The notes beneath the pieces are model-generated. The model was not told the DNA's origin. It did not search any database and saw only the letters and a list, made by a program, of their open reading frames with translations. Positions 1 to 8,522 of a stretch of DNA of 64,000 bases are shown here, one piece after another. The translations under genes and the position numbers were made by a program. Within the stretch, counting starts at the first letter, position 1. The number at the start of each line of letters is the position of its first letter. This DNA is from Vibrio sp. CAU 1672. Its GTDB lineage: Bacteria; Pseudomonadota; Gammaproteobacteria; Enterobacterales; Vibrionaceae. Where the stretch lies: NCBI RefSeq assembly GCF_029223195.1, contig NZ_JARHUF010000011.1, positions 1-64,000 on the forward strand, read 5' to 3'.

Positions 1-90
1 GTAGCAGAATCCGTAGAGATCTATAATCAAATGAGGCCTCATACGGCTTTGAAATACAAAACGCCCGATGAAGTACATCGAGCGTTTTAG
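1..90 (+). mobile_element. IS3-family transposase, C-terminal end (cut by window edge)
   Basis: The frame is open from base 1 to a TAG stop at 88-90 and encodes 29 residues ending in the pattern YNQMRPHTALKYKTPDEV. That string is the typical C-terminus of the DDE integrase domain of IS3-family OrfB transposases. Only the tail after the third catalytic acidic residue is visible, so intactness of the element cannot be judged. The element would continue to the left of the window. It lies just downstream of the oppositely oriented abgT gene. Confidence 0.85.
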
Positions 91-97
91 TTAAAAA

Positions 98-123
98 GTG
101 TCAACCCATATCAGGACGGGTCA
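98..123 (+). repeat. Probable right terminal inverted repeat of the IS3-family element
   Basis: The bases after the transposase stop end in TATCAGGACGGGTCA. Read on the other strand this begins TGACCCGTCC, the kind of TGA...TCA end seen in IS3-family elements. The exact boundary is inferred, because the left end and the target duplication are outside the window. Confidence 0.6.
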
Positions 124-142
124 GCCATGTGAAAAACACTAA

Positions 143-1729
143 TTAAGGCGTATAAAACGTCGCCGCACCCGGGCCGACCGGCAGGCCAAAGACAAACACC
201 CACAGGTAGAACAGCACACTCCAGCCGGCAATAAAGCAGATGGAATATGGCAGCATGGTCGCGATCAGAGTGCCGATCCCCAGGTTCTTCATGTAATGAG
301 TAGCTACCGCCAGGATCAGGCCAAAGTAGCTCATCATCGGGGTGATGATATTAGTGGTTGAATCACCGATACGGTAAGCCGCCTGAATGGTTTCCGGAGC
401 GTAACCCACCAGCATTAACATTGGGACAAAGATAGGTGCCGTAACCGCCCACTGTGCCGATGCAGAGCCGATCATCAGGTTGATAAAGCCACACATCAGG
501 ATGAAGGCGAAGAACAACATTGGCCCCGTCAGACCGATGCTTTGCAGAAAATCGGCCCCGGCAACCGCAAAGACCTGACCGAAGTTGGTCCACTTAAAGA
601 ACGCAACAAACTGGGCTGCAAAGAACACCAGTACGATGTACATCCCCATCGAAGACATCGACTTCGACATTGCATCGATCACGTCGCGATCGTTGTTCAT
701 CGTGCCGACCACTTTACCGTACACAAAACCCGGCACAGCAAAAAAGACGAAGATGAAGGCCACAATACTCTTCAGGAACGGCGAACCGGCAACGGTACCA
801 GCTTCAGAACGCAGAACCCCATCAGCGGGCACAATGGTCCAGGCCAGCAGTGCCGAGACCACCAGTACCGCAACGCCAGCCAGTTTCAAACCACGCTTCT
901 CGACCGTGGTCAGTTTACCCATTTTATCCTGAGCTAAGTCTTCTGCGGCTTCTTCATCACTATACGTACCCAATTTGGGCTCCACGATTTTTTCGGTGAC
1001 GAACGCCCCCATTCCCGCGATAAAGAAAGTGGAAACAAACATGAAGTACCAGTTAACTTCCGGACCAACCGTATAAGTTGGATCGATCATCTGCGCTGCT
1101 GTCTCGGTAATACCTGACAACAGTGGGTCGACCGTACCAATCAGCAGGTTGGCAGAGTAGCCCCCAGACACGCCCGCAAACGCCGCCGCCAGACCAGCCA
1201 GAGGGTGGCGACCCAGTGAGTGAAAGAGCATTGCAGCCAGTGGGATCAGCACCACGTAGCCAAGCTCTGATGCCGTGTTAGAAATGATACCCGCGAAAAC
1301 CACGGTTACCGTTACCATACGCTGAGAAGCGCCCATCACCAGGCCCCGCATGGCAGCAGAAAGCAGGCCTGAATGCTCTGCAATCGCAACCCCCAGCATG
1401 GCTACCAGTACGGTACCTAACGGGGCAAAGCCAACAAAGTTTTTCACCAGGTTAGTGACTATCAGCTCCAGGCCATCGGCATTAAGCAGGCTGACCACCT
1501 GGATCATACCGTCAGCCGCACGGCCCGGGGCACCTTCCGGACGTGGGTCTACAACTGAGACTTCAAAGTATCCGGCAACTCCCGACATCACCAAAATGGC
1601 TAAACAGAAAATGGCAAATAGTGTGATCGGGTGGGGTAACAGGTTCCCCAAGTATTCAACGGTATCGAGAAAACGCGTAAATAGCGGTTTTCTCGGTGAG
1701 TTTTGTTTAATCGAAGCAGATGAACTCAT
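143..1729 (-). CDS. abgT: AbgT-family transporter (p-aminobenzoyl-glutamate type)
   Basis: The 528-residue polytopic membrane protein matches the AbgT family in length and motifs. There is a hydrophobic start after a short basic N-terminus, a conserved segment around SNTASELGYVVLIPLAAMLF, and GDSTTNIITPMMSYFG near the C-terminus. Family members import p-aminobenzoyl-glutamate in E. coli, and several export sulfonamide-like p-aminobenzoate antimetabolites, so the direction of transport here is not certain. The start is preceded by a good ribosome site (GGAGGGAACAG in gene sense). The stop lies only about 20 bases from the end of an IS3-family element, so the natural downstream sequence may have been replaced. 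The coding region itself looks intact. Confidence 0.88.
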   Translation of the reverse strand: MSSSASIKQNSPRKPLFTRFLDTVEYLGNLLPHPITLFAIFCLAILVMSGVAGYFEVSVVDPRPEGAPGRAADGMIQVVSLLNADGLELIVTNLVKNFVGFAPLGTVLVAMLGVAIAEHSGLLSAAMRGLVMGASQRMVTVTVVFAGIISNTASELGYVVLIPLAAMLFHSLGRHPLAGLAAAFAGVSGGYSANLLIGTVDPLLSGITETAAQMIDPTYTVGPEVNWYFMFVSTFFIAGMGAFVTEKIVEPKLGTYSDEEAAEDLAQDKMGKLTTVEKRGLKLAGVAVLVVSALLAWTIVPADGVLRSEAGTVAGSPFLKSIVAFIFVFFAVPGFVYGKVVGTMNNDRDVIDAMSKSMSSMGMYIVLVFFAAQFVAFFKWTNFGQVFAVAGADFLQSIGLTGPMLFFAFILMCGFINLMIGSASAQWAVTAPIFVPMLMLVGYAPETIQAAYRIGDSTTNIITPMMSYFGLILAVATHYMKNLGIGTLIATMLPYSICFIAGWSVLFYLWVFVFGLPVGPGAATFYTP

Positions 1730-1761
1730 CTGTTCCCTCCTTGTATTTATTCCTGCGCATA

Positions 1762-1779
1762 TGTGACAAAAATGTCACA
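1762..1779. promoter_or_regulatory. Perfect 6-6-6 inverted repeat upstream of abgT, candidate operator
   Basis: TGTGAC and GTCACA are separated by six A/T bases (AAAAAT). The repeat lies about 33-50 bases upstream of the abgT start codon, where an operator would overlap the promoter or leader. The spacing between TGTGA and TCACA is eight, not the six required by CRP. The geometry equals that of TyrR-type boxes, but the half-site sequence differs. A second palindrome, CCTGCGCAGG, sits at 1783-1792. Confidence 0.45.
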
Positions 1780-2065
1780 AAGCCTGCGCAGGGTACTCGA
1801 CACAAGGGTTAAGTAAAAGTTCAAAACGTTACAGAAAGTAACCAACAGTGCAATTGACGACCAATTATCAGCAAAATATCAGATGAATCAACCGCATAAT
1901 GACCATAATTCAGCATTATAAGTCAACAGCTCTCATGAGCATCTCCGATATTTGGGGTTGTTTCTGCACTGCTTTAAAACGAGGATTCGTCTGCGCTTGT
2001 GTCGTGAAATACCACAGGAGCGCATTCAGGATGGATACCTGGTTTCATATCAATTTTCCCTTCAG

Positions 2066-2097
2066 ATCAATTGTTTTGTTATAACGCAACAATTGAT
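2066..2097. promoter_or_regulatory. 32-base near-perfect palindrome upstream of trmO
   Basis: The outer arms ATCAATTGTT (2066-2075) and AACAATTGAT (2088-2097) are exact inverted copies, and the centre (2078-2085) is itself the palindrome GTTATAAC. Only the two bases on each side of the centre (TT and GC) break the symmetry. It lies 75-106 bases upstream of the trmO start. It could be an operator or a strong cruciform or hairpin. There is no T-run typical of a terminator. Confidence 0.6.
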
Positions 2098-2171
2098 AAT
2101 TACTCTCAGCAAAGGAAGCAAACAAAATTTGTGGTACCTTGCCCGTCAAACCTTTATTGAAGACACAGTCC

Positions 2172-2867
2172 ATGTACTCCATAGAGCCGATTGGCATTAT
2201 TGAAAGCCCATATAAAGAGAAATTTGCCGTTCCCCGCCAACCGCGTTTGGTGCCTGCGGCAAAATCACGCGTCAAACTCGTCGGGGACGCAAACAGCCCC
2301 GAAGCCGTTCGCGGTTTAGAGCAGTTTTCTCACGTATGGCTACTGTTTTTGTTTGACCAGAATCTCGCCGCGGGTTGGAAACCAACCGTACGCCCGCCAC
2401 GCTTAGGCGGAAATGAACGGATTGGCGTGTTTGCCTCGCGTTCAACGTTCAGACCTAATGGCATTGGCATGTCTGCGGTAGAAGTCAAAAGCATCACAAA
2501 GAAAGGTGAACAAGTGTATCTCGATCTTGGCAGCGTCGATTTGGTTGATGGCACGCCAATCGTAGATATCAAACCTTATATCCCCTACTCGGACGCCATT
2601 CCAGAGGCACATAGCGGCTACGCAGGAGAAGCACCAGAGACATCACAGGTGGACTTCTCATCAGCAGCACTGGCGATACTCGAAAAGCGCAGCGATACTG
2701 AGTATGTCAAAACCGTCATCGAGCAAGTTCTGGCACAAGATCCTCGTCCCGCTTACAAAAAGAACAAGCCGGACAGCAAAGAATATGCGGTAAATTTGTT
2801 CGATTTAAACGTCAAGTTCACCGTTTGCGGCAACTTAATAACGGTTACCGTGATAGAAAGCTTTTGA
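2172..2867 (+). CDS. trmO: tRNA (adenine(37)-N6)-methyltransferase TrmO
   Basis: The protein methylates N6 of the threonylcarbamoyladenosine at position 37 of certain tRNAs, using S-adenosylmethionine. The 231 residues match the YaeB/TsaA family throughout: IGIIESPYKEKFAVPRQP near the N-terminus, TVRPPRLGGNERIGVFASRS and TFRPNGIGMSAVEV in the core barrel, then VDIKPYIPYSD. A longer frame starts at a TTG at 2139, but homology with the E. coli protein begins at MYSIEPIG, so the ATG at 2172 is chosen. The ribosome site is weak. Function pairs thematically with tcdA, which acts on the same modified base, further along the window. Confidence 0.93.
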   Translation: MYSIEPIGIIESPYKEKFAVPRQPRLVPAAKSRVKLVGDANSPEAVRGLEQFSHVWLLFLFDQNLAAGWKPTVRPPRLGGNERIGVFASRSTFRPNGIGMSAVEVKSITKKGEQVYLDLGSVDLVDGTPIVDIKPYIPYSDAIPEAHSGYAGEAPETSQVDFSSAALAILEKRSDTEYVKTVIEQVLAQDPRPAYKKNKPDSKEYAVNLFDLNVKFTVCGNLITVTVIESF

Positions 2868-2892
2868 CAAGGCTAATTGGCTGATATTATAA
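2864..2892 (+). promoter_or_regulatory. Candidate proS promoter overlapping the trmO stop
   Basis: TTGACA at 2864-2869 is a perfect -35 element and overlaps the trmO stop codon. TATTAT at 2885-2890 follows at a spacing of 15, with an alternative TTATAA at a spacing of 17. This would give proS a leader of about 80 bases holding a small GGACC/GGTCC hairpin (2918-2937). Confidence 0.5.
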
Positions 2893-2979
2893 GCGGCTGA
2901 CAATTCTCCCCCTCGTGGGACCCTCATACTCCGGTCCATTCTGGCTTGAGTATCTAACTTTAATAAACGGATAAATTTA

Positions 2980-4695
2980 ATGCGTACCAGTAATTATCTT
3001 CTTTCTACTCTGAAGGAGACTCCAAACGACGCAGAAGTAGTGAGCCATCAGCTCATGCTACGTGCGGGTATGATCCGTAAGCTGGCTTCAGGTCTATACA
3101 CCTGGCTGCCTACTGGTCTACGTGTGCTGCGTAAAGTCGAAAACATCGTTCGTCAAGAAATCGACAATGCAGGTGCAGTCGAAACTTTGATGCCCGTTGT
3201 TCAGCCGTTTGAACTATGGGAAGAGACAGGCCGCAGCGAGAAGATGGGTCCTGAGCTACTTCGCTTTACTGACCGTCATACTCGTCCGTTTGTTCTTAGC
3301 CCAACCGCTGAAGAAGTGATCACCAGCCTAGTGCGTAACGAAGTGAGCTCTTACAAACAGCTGCCGCTAAACCTGTACCAAATCCAGACTAAATTCCGTG
3401 ATGAGCGTCGCCCACGTTTTGGCGTAATGCGTGCACGTGAATTCTGCATGATGGATGCATACAGCTTCGACATCGACAAAGCAGGTCTGGAGAAATCTTA
3501 CCAGGCGATGCACGACGCTTACTGTAAAGCATTCGATCGCATGGGTCTTGAGTACCGCCCGGTACTGGCTGACTCTGGCGCTATCGGTGGTAGTGGCTCT
3601 CAAGAGTTCCACGTGCTTGCTGAAAGTGGCGAAGACCTGATCGCATTCTCTACTGAGTCTGATTACGCCGCGAACATCGAAAAAGCGGAAGCCGCAGCTC
3701 CTGCAGGTGAGCGCGCACAGCCAACTCAGGAAATGACGCTGGTTGATACGCCAAACGCGAAAACTATCACCGAACTCGTAGAGCAACACGGCCTGCCAAT
3801 CGAGAAGACGGTTAAAACTCTATTTGTTAAAGCGTCTGAAGAAGTGGATGCTGACATCATTGCGCTGATCATCCGCGGTGATCACGAGCTGAACGAAGTG
3901 AAAGCTGAAAACCTTCCTCAGGTAGCTGCTCCTCTGGAAATGGCAACAGAAGAAGAAATTCGCGCGCTAATCGGTGCAGGCCCTGGCTCTCTTGGCCCTG
4001 TTGGCCTTGAGCTACCATTCATCGTAGACCGCACGGTTGCCGTAATGAGCGACTTTGGCGCGGGCGCTAACGTTGATGACAAACACTACTTCGGTATCAA
4101 CTGGGGTCGTGACGTTGAGCTAGGTCAGGTTGAAGATCTGCGTAACGTAGTAGAAGGCGATCCAAGCCCATGTGGTCAAGGTACGCTAATGCTGAAACGT
4201 GGTATCGAAGTGGGTCACATCTTCCAGCTGGGTAATGTTTACTCTCAAGCAATGAACTGCGGTGTACTTGGTCCTGACGGTAAGAACGTCATCCTGGAGA
4301 TGGGTTGTTACGGTATCGGTGTATCACGTGTGGTTGCGTCTGCAATCGAGCAGAACCACGATAAATACGGCATCATCTGGCCCGACGCACTAGCACCTTT
4401 CCAGGTCGCTATCGTTCCAATGAACATGCACAAGTCTGAAGAAGTGAAAGAAGCGGCTGAGAAGCTGTACGCTGAACTGACGGCTATGGGCATCGAAGTC
4501 CTGTTCGACGACCGTAAAGAGCGCCCGGGTGTGATGTTCTCTGATATGGAACTTATCGGTATTCCTCACACTATCGTGATCGGCGATCGCAGCATGAAAG
4601 AAGGTAACTTCGAGTACAAGAACCGCCGCTCTGGTGAGAAAACCGCGGTTGCCATGGCAGACATCGTTGAGCACGTTAAGGCTCAGCTTCAATAA
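2980..4695 (+). CDS. proS: Prolyl-tRNA synthetase
   Basis: This class II aminoacyl-tRNA synthetase charges tRNA-Pro. The 571-residue length is that of the bacterial type with a YbaK-like editing insertion. Motif 2 is seen around [20 protein letters not shown], and motif 3 near [17 protein letters not shown]. The editing domain occupies roughly residues 230-395, and the anticodon-binding domain is at the C-terminus ([20 protein letters not shown]). Codon choice looks like that of a highly expressed gene. A terminator with a TTCG loop follows directly. Confidence 0.97.
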   Translation: MRTSNYLLSTLKETPNDAEVVSHQLMLRAGMIRKLASGLYTWLPTGLRVLRKVENIVRQEIDNAGAVETLMPVVQPFELWEETGRSEKMGPELLRFTDRHTRPFVLSPTAEEVITSLVRNEVSSYKQLPLNLYQIQTKFRDERRPRFGVMRAREFCMMDAYSFDIDKAGLEKSYQAMHDAYCKAFDRMGLEYRPVLADSGAIGGSGSQEFHVLAESGEDLIAFSTESDYAANIEKAEAAAPAGERAQPTQEMTLVDTPNAKTITELVEQHGLPIEKTVKTLFVKASEEVDADIIALIIRGDHELNEVKAENLPQVAAPLEMATEEEIRALIGAGPGSLGPVGLELPFIVDRTVAVMSDFGAGANVDDKHYFGINWGRDVELGQVEDLRNVVEGDPSPCGQGTLMLKRGIEVGHIFQLGNVYSQAMNCGVLGPDGKNVILEMGCYGIGVSRVVASAIEQNHDKYGIIWPDALAPFQVAIVPMNMHKSEEVKEAAEKLYAELTAMGIEVLFDDRKERPGVMFSDMELIGIPHTIVIGDRSMKEGNFEYKNRRSGEKTAVAMADIVEHVKAQLQ

Positions 4696-4731
4696 GCTGC
4701 ACTAAGCACATTGTGCTAAACACATAGCGAT

Positions 4732-4762
4732 AAAAAGGGTTGGCTTCGGTCAGCCCTTTTTT
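4732..4762 (+). terminator. Rho-independent terminator after proS
   Basis: AAAAAGGGTTGGC and GTCAGCCCTTTTTT pair, with two G-T wobbles, around a TTCG tetraloop and end in a T-run. Confidence 0.88.
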
Positions 4763-4856
4763 ACACCTGAAGAAAACCGTTGTAACATTTGCAGCGTTAA
4801 TCTTTGGTTCAGATTCATCACCTTACACTTGATTTAATCTAGTAAGGAGGTCAGCC

Positions 4857-5525
4857 ATGGATCTAAAAAGTCTTCTTAATCAAGCGCTCAATTCAGACCT
4901 GGTCAAGCAAGGTGCCGATGCACTCGGCAGAAAAACCAACAACGTCAAATCTTCATCAAGCTCAAGTCAACTAACAACCCTTGGTGCCGGCGCTATTGGC
5001 GGCGGCCTTATCGGCATGTTAATCGGCTCGAAAAAGAGCAAAAAGATGGCAAAGAAAATGGGCAAAGGTGCACTTAAAGTGGGTGGCGCGGCAGCACTTG
5101 GCGCACTGGCTTACAAAGTCTACAACGACTGGCAAGCGAAGCAGGATAGTCAGGGCATCAACGAACCCTTTGACCCTGATGATAACAAGCACGCAAAGTT
5201 GATCCTAAAAGCCATGATTGGCGCAGCAAAGGCCGATGGGCACGTCGATGAACAAGAAATGGCGCGCATCGAACAAGCGCTGACTGAGATGGGCGCCGAC
5301 GATCACGTCAGGCAGTTGGTACAGCAAGAACTGCACAAACCACTGGATCCCGCTGAGCTTGCCAGCCAGGCCACCTCTCCCCAGCGGGCCTCAGAAGTAT
5401 ATCTTGCTTCATTGATCGTAGCTGATGAGCAAAACTTTATGGAGAAAGCCTACCTACAGGAACTGGCTAAGCAGCTTAACCTCTCTGCTGAAGTGACATA
5501 CCAGCTGGAAGCACAATTACAGTGA
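4857..5525 (+). CDS. DUF533 / TerB-like membrane protein (YebE family)
   Basis: This 222-residue protein resembles E. coli YebE (DUF533), whose function is unknown. A polar, serine-rich N-terminus leads to a glycine-rich hydrophobic stretch (about residues 41-85) broken by a lysine patch (SKKSKKMAKKMGKG). A helical TerB-like domain follows from about residue 110 (KLILKAMIGAAKADGHVDEQE). The ribosome site AAGGAGG is perfect and fixes the start. It stands alone between the proS terminator and yaeP. Confidence 0.85.
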   Translation: MDLKSLLNQALNSDLVKQGADALGRKTNNVKSSSSSSQLTTLGAGAIGGGLIGMLIGSKKSKKMAKKMGKGALKVGGAAALGALAYKVYNDWQAKQDSQGINEPFDPDDNKHAKLILKAMIGAAKADGHVDEQEMARIEQALTEMGADDHVRQLVQQELHKPLDPAELASQATSPQRASEVYLASLIVADEQNFMEKAYLQELAKQLNLSAEVTYQLEAQLQ

Positions 5526-5636
5526 TGAATGTTTGTTCAAGTTGACGCTGAATTTGAGCCAAAACAACTCTCGGCTTTGAGTTTCAAAACAGCTATGTGT
5601 ATATTGAGATAAATTATCATTTAGTGGAAAGAAAAC

Positions 5637-5843
5637 ATGCAAGTATACGGCTGTTGTGATTTGGTTCGTGAGCTTTACGCTCAAATCGGTAGTGGCGATC
5701 AGGCATACGTCCCTCAGGCAATTTCATGTGCAGTGAAAGCACTCAACGAAATTGCGGCGGATGAATCTCTGCCAAAAGAAGTGCGTGAAAAGGCCGCATT
5801 TGCCGCGGCAAACCTATTGATTTCAGATTTTGAGGATAAGTAG
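5637..5843 (+). CDS. yaeP: YaeP family small protein (UPF0253)
   Basis: The 68-residue protein aligns well with E. coli YaeP: a [20 protein letters not shown] start, then [13 protein letters not shown] and [16 protein letters not shown]. The family has no established function. The start has the ribosome site GGAAAG. The TAG stop overlaps the GTG start of the next gene by one base, so the two are probably translated together. Confidence 0.88.
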   Translation: MQVYGCCDLVRELYAQIGSGDQAYVPQAISCAVKALNEIAADESLPKEVREKAAFAAANLLISDFEDK

Positions 5844-6034
5844 TGAATCTGGCCAACTTTGAATCAATGGATCCTGTGATGCTGATGAGTATCGTCAACA
5901 TGAAACTGCGCGACGACTTCGGCGGCGATCTGGATAAGCTGGCTGCTTTTTTCGATATTGACCGCACAGCACTGGAAGCCAAACTGGCTACTGCAGGCTT
6001 TGATTTCCTACCAGAGGCGGGCCAGTTCCGTTAA
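5843..6034 (+). CDS. DUF4250 family small protein
   Basis: A 63-residue acidic protein starts at GTG (5843), within the TAG stop of yaeP. The opening NLANFESMDPVMLMSIVNMK and the closing ATAGFDFLPEAGQF are characteristic of DUF4250, which has no known function. The tight coupling with yaeP suggests one transcript and maybe a shared process. A strong terminator follows 21 bases downstream. Confidence 0.85.
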   Translation: MNLANFESMDPVMLMSIVNMKLRDDFGGDLDKLAAFFDIDRTALEAKLATAGFDFLPEAGQFR

Positions 6035-6055
6035 CCACGCCAGAATCACATAGTG

Positions 6056-6087
6056 AAAAGGGCTTGATGATATCATCAAGCCCTTTT
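6056..6087. terminator. Bidirectional terminator (32-base perfect palindrome)
   Basis: AAAAGGGCTTGATGAT is followed directly by its exact inverted copy. T-runs on both strands allow it to serve the yaeP pair on the plus strand and the convergent NSS transporter gene on the minus strand. Confidence 0.9.
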
Positions 6088-6119
6088 GTTATTAGCCCAC
6101 TCTCATAGCCGAATGAGGC

Positions 6120-7484
6120 TTAGCCGAATGAAGCCCAAATGACCGTTGCCACTAACACCGGGCAGACAAATTTCACGTAAGCGGGCCATAGCTTACCGAA
6201 CCAGCCTTGAGTGAACTCCGGAAACCCTTGTTCCAGCTCTTTAATTTTCGAATGGCGGTTCCATACCCAGCCACCAAACAGACAGAACAATAGTGCCGCC
6301 GTTGGCTGCAGGTACTGGGTGGCAATGGTCGCCACCAGGCCAAACATAGCCGAGAAATTAAACACAATTACCGCACTAAACAGCGCAATCAGACCACCTA
6401 ATACCCAGCTGGTAGAGCCACGTTTGGTATTGAACCGTTCACTCACCAGGGCGACCGGACATTCCAGCATAGAGATAGAGGACGTCAGCGCAGCAATCGT
6501 CAAGAGCAAAAAGAATACGATAGCAAACAGTTGACCCAATAAGCCCAGACTGTCAAACATCAGCGGCAACACAGTAAACACTAAGGTATCTGAGCTGAGC
6601 AGTGAGCCGTCTTCCGCGTAAATTTGCACCCCTTTCTGCATCGCAACAAACATCGCCGGCATCACCACCAGACCGGCAATAAAGGCAACGGCGGTGTCGA
6701 CCAGAGTGACATTCATCGCCATCTTCGGCAGATTCTCTTTCTTACTCAGGTAAGAGCCATAAATCAGCATCGAACAGCCGCCAATAGTCAGCGAAAAGAA
6801 CCCCTGCCCCATCGCCGCCAGGATCAGCTTTCTGTCCCATATTTTGTCAAAGTCCGGCACTAGGTAGTGCTTCAATCCTTCCATCGCACCGTTTTGCGTC
6901 ATGATATAGACAAACAGCAAACCAAACAGGACGAACAACGCTGGCATCAGGCGGGTAGACCACTTCTCGATCCCCTGTTTCACACCACCCTGAACGATCA
7001 AAATAGTCAGTACATAAAAGGTAATCGTGCCGAACAGGTTGCGCTCAACGCTGAAGCCTTTTAACCATTGCGTCGCGACTTCCAGGCCCATGATTTCAGT
7101 AACCGCCCCCAGCAAGAAGCAGATCAACCAACCACCGACAATAGAATAGAACGCCAGAACCGCACTTGGCACACTCAGACCAATCCAGCCGACCAACCCA
7201 CCCAGCTTTTTACCGGCCGGGTTATCGGTCAGAGCACGCATACTGTCTACCGGGTTGGCCTGGCCATGGCGGCCAATCGCCATTTCAACCACCAGCATTG
7301 GGAATGCGACGATAAGGATCATCACCAAATACACCAGCAAGAAGGCACCCCCGCCATTGCTGGCCGCTTGGGTCGGAAAACCCCAGATATTGCCCAGCCC
7401 CACAGCGGCACCAGCTGCGGCTAAGATAAATCCGAGGCGAGAGCCAAAATGCTCACGAGGCTGAGAAGAAGTTTGTTGTGTCAT
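6120..7484 (-). CDS. Neurotransmitter:sodium symporter (NSS/SNF) family transporter
   Basis: The 454-residue polytopic protein has the first-helix signature of the family, GSRLGFILAAAGAAVGLGN followed by IWGFP, where sodium and substrate bind. The GGGAFLLVYL motif of helix 2 follows. Bacterial members take up amino acids or similar compounds with sodium; the substrate here is unknown. A GTG-type upstream extension of seven codons is possible, but the ATG at 7484 has a strong ribosome site (GGGTGG). It would draw on the sodium gradient made by the Nqr pump encoded nearby. Confidence 0.9.
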   Translation of the reverse strand: MTQQTSSQPREHFGSRLGFILAAAGAAVGLGNIWGFPTQAASNGGGAFLLVYLVMILIVAFPMLVVEMAIGRHGQANPVDSMRALTDNPAGKKLGGLVGWIGLSVPSAVLAFYSIVGGWLICFLLGAVTEIMGLEVATQWLKGFSVERNLFGTITFYVLTILIVQGGVKQGIEKWSTRLMPALFVLFGLLFVYIMTQNGAMEGLKHYLVPDFDKIWDRKLILAAMGQGFFSLTIGGCSMLIYGSYLSKKENLPKMAMNVTLVDTAVAFIAGLVVMPAMFVAMQKGVQIYAEDGSLLSSDTLVFTVLPLMFDSLGLLGQLFAIVFFLLLTIAALTSSISMLECPVALVSERFNTKRGSTSWVLGGLIALFSAVIVFNFSAMFGLVATIATQYLQPTAALLFCLFGGWVWNRHSKIKELEQGFPEFTQGWFGKLWPAYVKFVCPVLVATVIWASFG

Positions 7485-7663
7485 ACCACCCACACAATAT
7501 ATCAATGAACTAGCTGACTAGTACACTATAGCAATATCCTCTCTACAACAAGAGCAGATTGGTTGTTTATTCGACATCCAGAATAATTAGCCGTAATTCA
7601 GTTTGTAAATATCTACGTACATCTTACATTCTCTGGCCATATTTATACCATCGACAAGCAAAA

Positions 7664-7693
7664 CAAAAAGACCGTTGGTTATTACCAACGGTC
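7664..7693 (-). terminator. Terminator after the YggN-type gene
   Basis: GACCGTTGGT (7670-7679) pairs with ACCAACGGTC (7684-7693) around a four-base loop. On the minus strand a T-run follows (7664-7669 read in reverse). Confidence 0.85.
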
Positions 7694-7716
7694 CCAGACT
7701 GCACATAGCATAGTTA

Positions 7717-8460
7717 TTAGATGGAAAAAACCTGATAGTTTTTTAACTCAGGGATCAGCTGCTGGAGGTGTTGTTCTTGCTCGGCCATCCTTTCCACTGA
7801 ATCACACAGGCTCTCGGCCTGCAGTTGCATCGTTTTAGCATTCTCGGCTAAACGCTGTGCTACTTTCACTTTCAGTTCAAGCATACGTTCAGATAACTCG
7901 GTCAGATTCAAATCACCATCCTCACGCATCTTCGCTGCCAGTACCTCAAACGCGCTGGTAATAAACTCTTTATGGAAGATCTCCTGCGCGTTAGCCAAAT
8001 CTGCACGCCAGGATTCACTCATCGACTCGAAGCTCGCTGCTGGCAGAATAAAATCACCATTCTGATAATAACGGGCTTCGACATCGGCATAAAATGCGTT
8101 TATCGCAACCTTTACATTGTTGAACGCTTCCGGGGCATCCAAACTCACCGCAATATCGTCAATGACATCGTGCGCGACAGCCAGACCATTGCTGGCTAAC
8201 TGCCTGGCCTGGGGGAGATAAGCGGTGATTTTTTCGCGGTAGTCCTCAAGCGCTGCAGTTTGGCCCGCATTAAGTTCAAGCGGTTCTCCATTGATAAACA
8301 GGTTGTTGTCATTATCCAGCCAGGCTTTATCGCCAGTGCTACGCTGAATTTCCAGATGTTGTCCGTCCAGATGAACTTCATGGTTAATGTCGACCCGGCA
8401 CTGCGCAGAGTAGCCAGAGACACTGACCATCAACAACGGCAAGATGAGCAGCTTCTTCAT
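7717..8460 (-). CDS. YggN-type periplasmic protein (DUF2884)
   Basis: The start chosen is the ATG at 8460, preceded by AGAGAGAAAG, because it yields a clean signal peptide (MKKLLILPLLMVSVSGYSA). The mature part of about 227 residues has a short cysteine-containing strand region (QCRVDINHEV), a NNLFINGEPLEL segment and long amphipathic helices. This is the layout of DUF2884/YggN, a family of unknown function. It ends in a good terminator. The Gre-like gene lies 62 bases upstream on the same strand. Confidence 0.78.
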   Translation of the reverse strand: MKKLLILPLLMVSVSGYSAQCRVDINHEVHLDGQHLEIQRSTGDKAWLDNDNNLFINGEPLELNAGQTAALEDYREKITAYLPQARQLASNGLAVAHDVIDDIAVSLDAPEAFNNVKVAINAFYADVEARYYQNGDFILPAASFESMSESWRADLANAQEIFHKEFITSAFEVLAAKMREDGDLNLTELSERMLELKVKVAQRLAENAKTMQLQAESLCDSVERMAEQEQHLQQLIPELKNYQVFSI

Positions 8461-8522
8461 TACTTTCTCTCTGATGAACATCATTGTTAAGCGAACCATA
8501 ACAGCGCTGAATACCCCGGATG

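Larger units (their letters stand above)
1730..2171. promoter_or_regulatory. Divergent abgT-trmO intergenic region with two palindromes
   Basis: This 442-base stretch has no convincing gene; short open frames in it lack a ribosome site or recognisable product. It holds two separate palindromes, listed individually, one near abgT (1762-1779) and one nearer trmO (2066-2097). It should contain the promoters for both divergent genes. Confidence 0.6.

Noticed and set aside
1350..1766. Plus-strand open frame antisense to abgT
   Set aside because: It mirrors the codon structure of abgT, has no ribosome site and no recognisable protein pattern.
2900..2979. T-box-like element before proS
   Set aside because: Only a five-base stem is present, with none of the conserved T-box antiterminator bases. 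T-boxes are not expected in this group.
7068..7424. Plus-strand open frame opposite the NSS transporter
   Set aside because: It is His/Gln rich, an artefact of reading the complement of hydrophobic codons. The transporter on the other strand is certain.
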